Origin: an uncultured Clostridia bacterium
Lineage (GTDB): Bacteria > Bacillota > Clostridia > Peptostreptococcales > Anaerovoracaceae
NCBI GenBank assembly: GCA_938034165.1
Contig: CALHKP010000077.1
Coordinates: 1-50,850 of the forward strand
DNA: 50,850 bases
Direction of reading: 5' to 3'
Shown here one piece after another: positions 44,410-50,850 of the stretch; within the stretch, counting starts at the first letter, position 1; each line of letters begins with the position of its first letter. The translations under genes were made by a program, and so were the position numbers. Below the pieces are notes generated by a model that saw only the letters and a list, made by a program, of their open reading frames with translations, was not told where the DNA came from and did not search any database.

Positions 44410-45111
44410 CTATATAGGCTCTTTCGTTGGAGTTCCAGCCTTTCTTGGGTATTTCTTGTCTGTGGATTTAATTTTTTCTATCACTACTATATTGTGATTA
44501 TATCCGTCCAAAGAAACCTTTTCGATTCGATTTACTTTTCCTCCGAGAACTTTTAAAGCTTTTGATGCGGCTTCAATTTCTTTCTCGGCATCGGGACCTT
44601 TGTATGCCAACAGATATCCCCCTGTCTTTATAAAAGGCAGACAGTACTCAAGAAGCACTGACATATTAGCAACTGCTCTCGATACACAGAGGTCGAATTT
44701 CTCTCTCATATCTTTTTTTCTTGCCAATTCCTCTGCCCTTCCATGAACGGTTTCTACATTTAAAATTCCGCACTCATCCGTCAAAGTGTTTATGACTTTA
44801 AGTCGTTTGTTAAGAGAATCTGCAAGAACAAAATTTTTATCAGGGCTTACAATGGCAAGAGGAATTCCGGGAAATCCGCCCCCGGTTCCCACATCTATAA
44901 TTTTCTTCGCTGTATCGTACTCAGGAAGATTCACGCCCAAAACAGAATCCACATAATGTTTCAAGACAAATTCGTCCTTCTCTGTTATTGCAGTGAGATT
45001 TATATTTTTGTTCCATTCAAGAATTCCGTCCATATATTTTTCGAATTGGACTAACATCCCATCTGTAACATCTATATTAAGTTTTTCCATGTAGCTTTTC
45101 AAAAGTTCCAT
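44410..45111 (-). CDS. rsmG: 16S rRNA (guanine527-N7)-methyltransferase
   Basis: RsmG (GidB) methylates G527 in the 530 loop of 16S rRNA. The 233-residue protein has NLTAITEKDEFVLKHYVDSV near residue 40, the SAM loop IIDVGTGGGFPGIPLAI and VSRAVANMSVLLEYCLPFIKTGG downstream, all family marks. Its loss gives low-level streptomycin resistance in other bacteria. It starts 2 nt after the mnmG stop. Confidence 0.96.
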   Translation of the reverse strand: MELLKSYMEKLNIDVTDGMLVQFEKYMDGILEWNKNINLTAITEKDEFVLKHYVDSVLGVNLPEYDTAKKIIDVGTGGGFPGIPLAIVSPDKNFVLADSLNKRLKVINTLTDECGILNVETVHGRAEELARKKDMREKFDLCVSRAVANMSVLLEYCLPFIKTGGYLLAYKGPDAEKEIEAASKALKVLGGKVNRIEKVSLDGYNHNIVVIEKIKSTDKKYPRKAGTPTKEPI

Positions 45112-45113
45112 AG

Positions 45114-46994
45114 TTAATTATTCCTTCTTCTTTCTTTTTCCAGATAAACCAGAAGTACATTTATATCAGCCGGTGAAACTCCGGAGATTCTAGATGCCTG
45201 ACCCACAGATTTTGGTTTTACCTGATTCAGCTTCTGCCATGCTTCTATTCTGAGACCGTCTATGCTGCTATAGTCAAGATCCTCACTCAGTTGCTTATTT
45301 TCCAGTTTCTTGAATTTTGCAATCTGGGCAATTTGCTTGTTAATATACCCCTCATACTTAATTTCGACTATAAGCTGAGTAACTTCGTGTGATGAAAGCT
45401 CAGGTCTTTCCGGATCGAATTCTTTTAGCATATCATATGTAATTTCCGGTCTCTTCAGAATTTCTGAGAAAGAGATTTTTTTCTGCAATGGCGCACTTCC
45501 AATATTTTCCAAAAATGTATTAACATCTTTTGGGAACAGGTATGTGTTGGCCAGTCTTTCTCTTTCTTTATCTATATTTGCTTTTTTTGTCAGATATTTG
45601 TTATATCTTTCTTCAGAAGCAAGTCCAACCTCATAAGATTTGGCTGTCAAACGCTCATCTGCGTTGTCTTGTCTCAGAAGCAGTCTATATTCCGCTCTGC
45701 TCGTCATAATTCTGTAAGGTTCATTAGTACCTTTTGTTACCAAATCGTCGATGAGAACGCCAATATAAGCCTCGTTTCTCTGAAGAATAAACGGTGATTT
45801 TCCAGCAATTTCCAGTGAGGCATTTATTCCGGCCATCAGACCCTGAGCTGCAGCCTCTTCATATCCGGAGCTTCCGTTAAACTGTCCGGCACAAAACAGT
45901 CCGTCAACAATTTTGCTTTCGAGATTCAATTTCAGATCCTGAGGATCAATACAGTCATATTCTATAGCATAAGCAGGTCTTGTAATTACAATATCTTCCA
46001 ATCCCGCAATAGTATGATAAAAATCTCTCTGAACATCTTCCGGAAGTGATGATGACATCCCCTGGATATACATCTCTTCTGTATCCAGTCCTTCCGGTTC
46101 AACAAACAACTGGTGTCTTTCTTTGTCAGCAAATCTGTTAATTTTGTCTTCTATAGAAGGACAATATCTTGGACCAATGCCTTCAATCTGCCCACCGAAC
46201 AAAGCACTTCTGTGAAAATTATTTCTTATAACTTCGTGAGTTTTTTCGTTAGTATATGTGAGCCAGCATGATATCTGTTCTTTTTCCAGTTTATCACTCA
46301 TAAATGAGAAAGGAACTATTTTTTCATCACCTTTTTGCTCAATCATCTTTTCAAAATTAAATGTAGATGACATTGCTCTTGCAGGTGTGCCTGTTTTGAA
46401 TCTTCTCAGCTTAAGCCCGATTTTTTCGAGATTTGCCGAAAGTTCATTTGCAGGCGCAAGGTTGTTTGGACCTGCCGAGTAAGCACTGTCCCCAATAAAA
46501 ATTTTCCCTCTCAGGAATGTGCCTGTTGCAAGAATTACTGCCTTTGATTTGTAGATTGCATGATTTCTTGTCATTACACCGCATGCTCTGCCGTCTTCTA
46601 CCAGAATTTCAACAACTTCATCCTGCTTCATCACAAGATTTTCCTGTTTTTCGATAGTTTTTTTCATCTCAAGATGATACAGATTCTTATCCGCCTGAGC
46701 ACGCAAAGAATGTACCGCAGGTCCCTTTGCTGTATTCAGCATCCTGCTCTGTATAAACGATTTGTCGATATTTATACCCATCTCACCGCCAAGAGCGTCG
46801 ATTTCTCTAACCAGATGACCTTTTCCTGTTCCTCCGATAGAAGGATTACAAGGCATCATTGCTATTGCCTCAAGATTTATAGAAAACATAATTGTTTTGT
46901 TGCCCATTCTGGCAGCTGCAAGAGCAGCTTCGCATCCCGCGTGACCTGCACCTACAACAATTATGTCATATTCACCCATTAAATATTTTTCCAT
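45114..46994 (-). CDS. mnmG: tRNA uridine-34 modification enzyme MnmG (GidA)
   Basis: MnmG is the FAD- and NADH-dependent partner of MnmE that installs carboxymethylaminomethyl (or aminomethyl) on wobble U34. The 626 residues are full length: FAD motif IIVVGAGHAGCEAALAAARMG, the MPCNPSIGGTGKGHLVREIDALGG signature, a second GidA signature AGQFNGSSGYEEAAAQGLMAG and a C-terminal helical MnmE/tRNA-binding domain ending in SRISGVSPADINVLLVYLEK. AGGAAG precedes the first ATG. It follows mnmE by 8 nt. Confidence 0.97.
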   Translation of the reverse strand: MEKYLMGEYDIIVVGAGHAGCEAALAAARMGNKTIMFSINLEAIAMMPCNPSIGGTGKGHLVREIDALGGEMGINIDKSFIQSRMLNTAKGPAVHSLRAQADKNLYHLEMKKTIEKQENLVMKQDEVVEILVEDGRACGVMTRNHAIYKSKAVILATGTFLRGKIFIGDSAYSAGPNNLAPANELSANLEKIGLKLRRFKTGTPARAMSSTFNFEKMIEQKGDEKIVPFSFMSDKLEKEQISCWLTYTNEKTHEVIRNNFHRSALFGGQIEGIGPRYCPSIEDKINRFADKERHQLFVEPEGLDTEEMYIQGMSSSLPEDVQRDFYHTIAGLEDIVITRPAYAIEYDCIDPQDLKLNLESKIVDGLFCAGQFNGSSGYEEAAAQGLMAGINASLEIAGKSPFILQRNEAYIGVLIDDLVTKGTNEPYRIMTSRAEYRLLLRQDNADERLTAKSYEVGLASEERYNKYLTKKANIDKERERLANTYLFPKDVNTFLENIGSAPLQKKISFSEILKRPEITYDMLKEFDPERPELSSHEVTQLIVEIKYEGYINKQIAQIAKFKKLENKQLSEDLDYSSIDGLRIEAWQKLNQVKPKSVGQASRISGVSPADINVLLVYLEKERRRNN

Positions 46995-47002
46995 TTTACT
47001 TC

Positions 47003-48373
47003 CTACTTACCTAAACAAAATCTACTGAAAACTTCTTCTATGACATCTTCTCTGACCGAATCCCCGGTTATGAGACCCAGACTCTGATAAGCCGAACTTA
47101 CATCAATTTCGACAAACTCAAGTGGCTGCATGCACTTTGCCGCATCCAAAGCATCTGCAAGAGAATTCTTGGTATTTCGCAAAGCCTCTTCGTGTCTTGC
47201 ATTTGATACCACCATACTGTCTTCTGCTTTTACCTTGCCATCAAAAACAAGGTTATAAATCGTATCCTCAATAACCACAGAATAAGAACTGTCGTTGAGA
47301 GCCGTCTTTATATAAGGGCAACCCTTTGAAATTTCTTCAATTTCCGCATCAGAAATAACCTGCTCTTTGTCAATTTTGTTAAACAAAATTAACGCTTTGC
47401 TTCTATCGAGTTCCCTTAGAATCTGTATGTCGTCGTCTTCTAATTTTCTGCTGATATCAATTATAAAAATAACAAGATCTGCATCTTCGAAGGATTTCTT
47501 TGATTTTTCGATACCGATTTTTTCTATTATATCATCCGTTTCTCTTATTCCGGCTGTATCTGTCAGCTTGATTGGAACGCCTTTTATGCTCAGAAATTCT
47601 TCTATTGTATCTCGGGTAGTTCCCGGAATTTCAGTTACTATAGCTCTCGATTCTCTAAGCAAAGCATTCATCAGAGATGATTTTCCTACATTTGGTTTTC
47701 CGATGATAGCAACATTCAGACCCTCCCTCAAAATTTTTCCTGTTTTGGATCCTTCTATCATTCGGTCAACTTTTTCCAGAACCGATTCCAGACCTGAAAT
47801 CAGTTTATCATATGTCATTTCTTCTATATCTTCGTCAGGATAGTCTATGTTGACTGTAATATCAACAAGAATATCCGTCAGTTTGCTTCTGATTTCGGAT
47901 ATGATTTCCGAGAATTTGCCCTGGAGCTGATTCATTGCAATATCAAATGATTTATCCGTCTTTGCATGTATTACATCAATTACAGCTTCAGCCTGGGATA
48001 AATCAAGTCTTCCGTTCAAAAAAGCTCTTCTTGTGAATTCTCCCGGTTCAGCAAGTCTGCTCCCATGGGAAAGTACAAGGTTAAGAACCTTTTTCAAAGA
48101 AATAACTCCACCGTGGCAGTTTATTTCAACTACATCTTCTGTTGTATATGTTTTTGGGCCTTTCATATATACAGCAAGAACTTCGTCAATTACTTCTTTG
48201 CTTTCGGGATCCACAATATGACCGTAAGTAAGAAAACGGTTTTTTATTTCCTTATCTGACGGTGTTACGAACAACTTATCAAGTATATTCTTTGAATTTT
48301 CGCCGCTTATTCTTATTATACCTATACCGCCTTCTCCGACAGGTGTCGCTATAGCTGCAATTGTATCTTCCAT
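47003..48373 (-). CDS. mnmE: tRNA modification GTPase MnmE (TrmE)
   Basis: MnmE is the GTPase of the MnmEG complex acting on wobble U34. The 456 residues comprise an N-terminal formyl-folate-binding domain (MEDTIAAIATPVGEGGIGIIRISG), a helical domain split around the G domain, Walker A GKPNVGKSSLMNALL, switch II DTAGIRETDD, NKID, and the C-terminal FCLGK cysteine signature. I start at the ATG with GGAG 6 nt upstream; a TTG four codons earlier lies on that ribosome site and is rejected. A hairpin at 48401-48420 separates it from jag. Confidence 0.97.
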   Translation of the reverse strand: MEDTIAAIATPVGEGGIGIIRISGENSKNILDKLFVTPSDKEIKNRFLTYGHIVDPESKEVIDEVLAVYMKGPKTYTTEDVVEINCHGGVISLKKVLNLVLSHGSRLAEPGEFTRRAFLNGRLDLSQAEAVIDVIHAKTDKSFDIAMNQLQGKFSEIISEIRSKLTDILVDITVNIDYPDEDIEEMTYDKLISGLESVLEKVDRMIEGSKTGKILREGLNVAIIGKPNVGKSSLMNALLRESRAIVTEIPGTTRDTIEEFLSIKGVPIKLTDTAGIRETDDIIEKIGIEKSKKSFEDADLVIFIIDISRKLEDDDIQILRELDRSKALILFNKIDKEQVISDAEIEEISKGCPYIKTALNDSSYSVVIEDTIYNLVFDGKVKAEDSMVVSNARHEEALRNTKNSLADALDAAKCMQPLEFVEIDVSSAYQSLGLITGDSVREDVIEEVFSRFCLGK

Positions 48374-48392
48374 AATTATCTCCAATTTATAA

Positions 48393-48420
48393 ATAAATAA
48401 GCCCGCAAAATATTGCGGGC
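48393..48420 (-). terminator. terminator or attenuator between jag and mnmE
   Basis: On the minus strand, GCCCGCAA (48420-48413) and TTGCGGGC (48408-48401) form an 8-bp stem with a 4-nt loop followed by TTATTTATTT. It lies 8 nt past the jag stop and 28 nt before mnmE, so mnmE transcription may depend on read-through. Confidence 0.65.
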
Positions 48421-48427
48421 CAAAGAA

Positions 48428-49216
48428 TTATTTAAGTTCAATGATGACCCTTCTGTAAGGATCCTGACCTTCGCTTCTTGTTACGACGCGATTGTCATTT
48501 TGAAGTGTAGCATGAATAACCTTTCTTTCATAAGGATTCATAGGTTCAAGTCTTACACTTCTCTTTGATTTAACTACTTTATCAGCTAGTCTCAAAGCAA
48601 GCTTTTCTAAAGTCTTTTCTCTCTTTGATCTGTAATTTTCAGCATCAACAACTACTCTTACATAGTCATTTTCTGTCTTGTTTACAACAAGACTTGTCAG
48701 ATACTGAATTGCATCAAGGGTCTGGCCTCTCTTACCAATAATGGTTCCTGAGTCCTTTCCTTCCATCTCAACATAAATATTCTCACCATCTGTTTTAGCA
48801 GAAACTTCGATATCAAGACCCATCTGCTCAGTGATTTCCCTTAGGAAGGACAGTGCAGTATGGTCGTCTAAAACAGTGAGATTGCTTTCGTCAGCTTTTG
48901 GAATAACTTCTGACTTAGCCTTTTTTTTATTGTTTTCTTTTTTGATATCTTTTTTAGGTTCTTTTCTTTCCTTCTTAACTTTTTTCGGTTCAGATTTCTC
49001 TATCTTTTCTTCGACTGCAGTTTTTTCTACTTCTACAGGTTCCGGTTTCTTTCTTTCAACCCTTACCAAAGCAAGTTTAGAACCAATTCCGAAAAATCCT
49101 CTTGAAGGCTGTTCTAAAACAGTGATGTCAACTTCTTCTCTGGTTGCCTTAAGCTCCGCTAATGCGAGGTCCACTGCCGTATCGACATCTGTACCCCATT
49201 TTTCAGAAACATCCAT
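48428..49216 (-). CDS. jag: Jag/KhpB RNA-binding protein
   Basis: The 262-residue protein has a Jag_N domain (about 1-50, SRGFFGIGSKLALV), a long Lys/Glu-rich linker (about 55-110), a KH domain with its GxxG loop as IIGKRGQT, and a C-terminal R3H domain (NPYERKVIHATLQNDNRV). KhpB pairs with KhpA to bind RNAs and affects cell division and elongation in pneumococcus. It always follows yidC in this region, here after 33 nt. Confidence 0.94.
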   Translation of the reverse strand: MDVSEKWGTDVDTAVDLALAELKATREEVDITVLEQPSRGFFGIGSKLALVRVERKKPEPVEVEKTAVEEKIEKSEPKKVKKERKEPKKDIKKENNKKKAKSEVIPKADESNLTVLDDHTALSFLREITEQMGLDIEVSAKTDGENIYVEMEGKDSGTIIGKRGQTLDAIQYLTSLVVNKTENDYVRVVVDAENYRSKREKTLEKLALRLADKVVKSKRSVRLEPMNPYERKVIHATLQNDNRVVTRSEGQDPYRRVIIELK

Positions 49217-49249
49217 AAATATTATTCCTCCAAAATAGATTACAAGATA

Positions 49250-49948
49250 CTATTTTTTCTTTTTCTTACCCTTTTTCTTAGATTCCTTAAGGTCTTTTCT
49301 TAACTTATTGAAACGCAAGTTGAAGAAAATCTGCATAAACTGGCTGATAAACCAGTAGATAGCAAGACCGGATGGGTATGTTCTTGCAAGCCAAACAATC
49401 ATGATTGGGAAGAAATACTTCATAATCATCATCATTGCGTTTCCGCCCTGCTGTGGCATTGCATTGTTCTGCTGAGACATCCAGAATGATATAAATGTTG
49501 CAACACCTGATAAAATTGGAAGTATCCAAAGGTCAGGCTGGCTGAGGTCCTTAATCCATAAGAACTGATCATGAACCGCAAATACCATTGTGCTGTCATT
49601 TATATATGTCATAGGGTTTCTGAGCAGCATGAACAGACCCGAGATAACGATCATCTGAATTGCCATAGGAAGACATCCGGCCATAGGGTTGAATCCTTCT
49701 TCTTCGTACAACTCAGCCATCTTCTGATTCATTGTCTCTCTGTCATTTGCATATTTTCTCTGAATTTCCTGCATTCTAGGCTGCATGTCAGCCATACCTG
49801 CTGTAGAAAGAATCTGTTTTTTGTAAACAGGGTACATGCATCCTCTTACTATGATAGAAAGAAGTACGATAGCAATACCGTAATCATTTACAATTCCATA
49901 CAGAAACTGCAGCAGGAAACCAAAAGGTTTAGCTAAAAATCCTAACAT
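49250..49948 (-). CDS. yidC: YidC/OxaA membrane protein insertase
   Basis: YidC inserts membrane proteins independently of or together with Sec. The 232-residue Gram-positive-type protein has the core five-helix domain, with the hydrophilic-groove Arg in LLSIIVRGCMYPVYKKQ (about residue 35), a coiled cytoplasmic hairpin (MQPRMQEIQRKYANDRE) and a strongly basic tail (KESKKKGKKKKK) for ribosome contact. No lipoprotein signal is present, unlike SpoIIIJ of Bacillus; the N-terminus goes straight into the first hydrophobic stretch. Confidence 0.95.
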   Translation of the reverse strand: MLGFLAKPFGFLLQFLYGIVNDYGIAIVLLSIIVRGCMYPVYKKQILSTAGMADMQPRMQEIQRKYANDRETMNQKMAELYEEEGFNPMAGCLPMAIQMIVISGLFMLLRNPMTYINDSTMVFAVHDQFLWIKDLSQPDLWILPILSGVATFISFWMSQQNNAMPQQGGNAMMMIMKYFFPIMIVWLARTYPSGLAIYWFISQFMQIFFNLRFNKLRKDLKESKKKGKKKKK

Positions 49949-49961
49949 TAAATTTCCTCCG

Positions 49962-50192
49962 TCATTTCAAAGGGTCATATCCTCCGGGATTACCGGGATG
50001 ACACTTCAAAATTCGTTTAATTCCTAAGTAACTACCCTTAAAAACACCATATTTCTGAAGAGCCTGAATGAAATATGTTGAACAGGTAGGATAGAACCGA
50101 CAGGTTGCCGGGAACAAAGGAGATATGCAGATCTGGTAAAACCTAATAAAAAGAATCAGTATTTTACTGAAAAATCTACTGAGATATCTCAT
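49962..50192 (-). CDS. yidD: membrane protein insertion efficiency factor YidD
   Basis: The 76-residue YidD is a small amphipathic inner-face membrane protein helping YidC. It has the family pattern LILFIRFYQICISPLFPATCRFYPTCSTYFIQALQKYG, with the three cysteines of CRFYPTCS and the ICISP segment, and the ending CHPGNPGGYDPL. It overlaps the 3' end of rnpA by 17 nt, the common arrangement. Confidence 0.95.
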   Translation of the reverse strand: MRYLSRFFSKILILFIRFYQICISPLFPATCRFYPTCSTYFIQALQKYGVFKGSYLGIKRILKCHPGNPGGYDPLK

Positions 50193-50529
50193 TCTTCCTG
50201 ACTAATCCGGCTCTTTTCAATGCAGATTTAAGAGACTTCTTGACATCTGCACATTTTACGTCGTTAATGGTATTTCTCGCTATGATTATCATATCGTACC
50301 CCTGAACAAGATTAAGATTGGAAAGTCTGTAGCTCTCCTTCATTAATCTTCTGGCTCTGTTCCTTGCGACGCTGTTGCCTACTTTTTTGCTTGCAACAAA
50401 AGCAGTGCGATTATAGGTGAGATTGTTTTTTTTGTAGAAAACCACAATATATCTGTCACCTACTGATTTTCCCTTATTATATATAGAGGAAAAATCCCTT
50501 TCGTTTCTAAGAACATTTTTTTTTAACAT
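50176..50529 (-). CDS. rnpA: ribonuclease P protein component
   Basis: RnpA is the protein cofactor of RNase P in tRNA 5' maturation. The 117 residues include the opening LRNERDFSSIYNKGKSVGDRYIVVFY and the RNA-binding RNR signature GNSVARNRARRLMKESYR. It begins 6 nt after the rpmH stop, as part of the rpmH-rnpA-yidD-yidC operon. Confidence 0.96.
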   Translation of the reverse strand: MLKKNVLRNERDFSSIYNKGKSVGDRYIVVFYKKNNLTYNRTAFVASKKVGNSVARNRARRLMKESYRLSNLNLVQGYDMIIIARNTINDVKCADVKKSLKSALKRAGLVRKNEISQ

Positions 50530-50535
50530 GATAAA

Positions 50536-50670
50536 TTAAGCTGAAAGTCTTTTTCTGCCTTTAGCTCTTCTTCTCTTAAGAACGTTTCTGCCGTTTTTAG
50601 TGCTCATTCTTTTTCTGAAGCCATGCTCTTTCATTCTCTGTCTAGTTTTTGGCTGATAAGTCTGTTTCAT
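50536..50670 (-). CDS. rpmH: 50S ribosomal protein L34
   Basis: L34 has 44 residues, MKQTYQPKTRQRMKEHGF followed by RKRMSTKNGRNVLKRRRAKGRKRLSA in the usual L34 pattern. GAGGAGGTAAAAATA precedes the ATG. In Firmicutes rpmH lies next to oriC and dnaA, so dnaA is expected just beyond the right edge, transcribed the opposite way. Confidence 0.98.
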   Translation of the reverse strand: MKQTYQPKTRQRMKEHGFRKRMSTKNGRNVLKRRRAKGRKRLSA

Positions 50671-50738
50671 TATTTTTACCTCCTCTTTGTAAAATCAAAT
50701 GCACTTTCTAAATTTCAAGAGTGCACACATGTCTAAAT

Positions 50739-50767
50739 ATTATAAAGTTATTCACAAGCAATGTCAA
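50739..50767 (-). promoter_or_regulatory. consensus sigma-A promoter of rpmH-rnpA
   Basis: On the minus strand, perfect TTGACA (50767-50762), a 17-nt spacer and perfect TATAAT (50744-50739) give a leader of about 60 nt. It is the strongest promoter in the window, fitting a ribosomal protein gene. Confidence 0.92.
50748..50756 (+). promoter_or_regulatory. DnaA box inside the rpmH promoter spacer
   Basis: TTATTCACA matches the DnaA-box consensus TTATNCACA and lies wholly within the 17-nt spacer of the rpmH promoter. It is probably the outermost box of an oriC lying beyond the right edge. Confidence 0.6.
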
Positions 50768-50850
50768 TATTTTTGCAAGATGTTTCCCTCCAAAATATGT
50801 ATCAAATGTGATATTGTCTTAGTATAACGAAACTGATTATGTCCCAATGT

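Noticed and set aside
48374..48385. TTG start of mnmE four codons upstream
   Set aside because: It coincides with the ribosome-binding GGAG; the ATG at 48373 has correct spacing and starts the conserved MEDTIAAIATP.
1..50850. CRISPR arrays, tRNA or rRNA genes, insertion sequences, prophage genes
   Set aside because: No regularly spaced repeats, cloverleaf sequences, rRNA segments, transposases or integrases were seen on either strand.

Overview
The window looks like a chromosomal segment of a strictly anaerobic, amino-acid-fermenting member of the Clostridia (Firmicutes). Three things point there: a complete ornithine Stickland-type degradation cluster with cobalamin-dependent ornithine aminomutase, an [FeFe] hydrogenase, and the Gram-positive replication-origin gene order at the right end. 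The family level (something like Anaerovoracaceae or Peptostreptococcales) is inference only. Nearly all genes are on the minus strand, so the window reads from the origin side (right) outward (left). No rRNA, tRNA, CRISPR array, transposase or prophage gene was found.

Right end to about 42.4 kb: rpmH-rnpA-yidD-yidC-jag-mnmE-mnmG-rsmG-parA-parB, the conserved block flanking oriC. A perfect-consensus rpmH promoter contains a DnaA box, and a perfect parS palindrome lies between parA and rsmG. From 42.4 to 31.4 kb a long co-directional string follows: gdpP-rplI-dnaB-DUF1858-dnaD-M23 peptidase-divIC-rnmV-rsmA-ltaS-like-GNAT. It covers c-di-AMP turnover, replication restart or loading, RNA maturation and envelope synthesis. 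Two genes in it are unusual: a GdpP without membrane anchor, and a DnaD protein carrying the N-terminal part of a DnaC/DnaI-like loader but no ATPase domain.

From 31.3 to 17.7 kb are accessory and housekeeping genes: aroB alone on the plus strand, a DUF218 protein, a group B-like [FeFe] hydrogenase, a TetR regulator, a DUF308 protein with an MMPL/RND exporter and a secreted YhgE-like coiled-coil protein, a sortase-anchored M14 metallopeptidase, RNase HI, and the walJ-rlmH pair. Two GC-richer intergenic elements with nested inverted repeats (16190-16320 and 22167-22258) are not explained by any gene.

From 15.8 to 1.6 kb is the metabolic heart: a divergent ArsR regulator and a RocR-like sigma-54 activator, then ord-ortA-ortB-oraS-oraE-(GlmL-like ATPase)-orr, followed by nhaC and pckG under their own promoters. 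Ornithine is racemised (Orr), rearranged to 2,4-diaminopentanoate (OraSE), oxidatively deaminated (Ord) and cleaved with CoA to acetyl-CoA and alanine (OrtAB). A sigma-54 promoter lies upstream of ord. The same 16-bp palindrome type (TGCAA-N6-TTGCW) occurs twice upstream of it and once over the -35 of the activator's own promoter, giving a self-contained regulatory circuit. The left edge holds a VanY-type D,D-carboxypeptidase.
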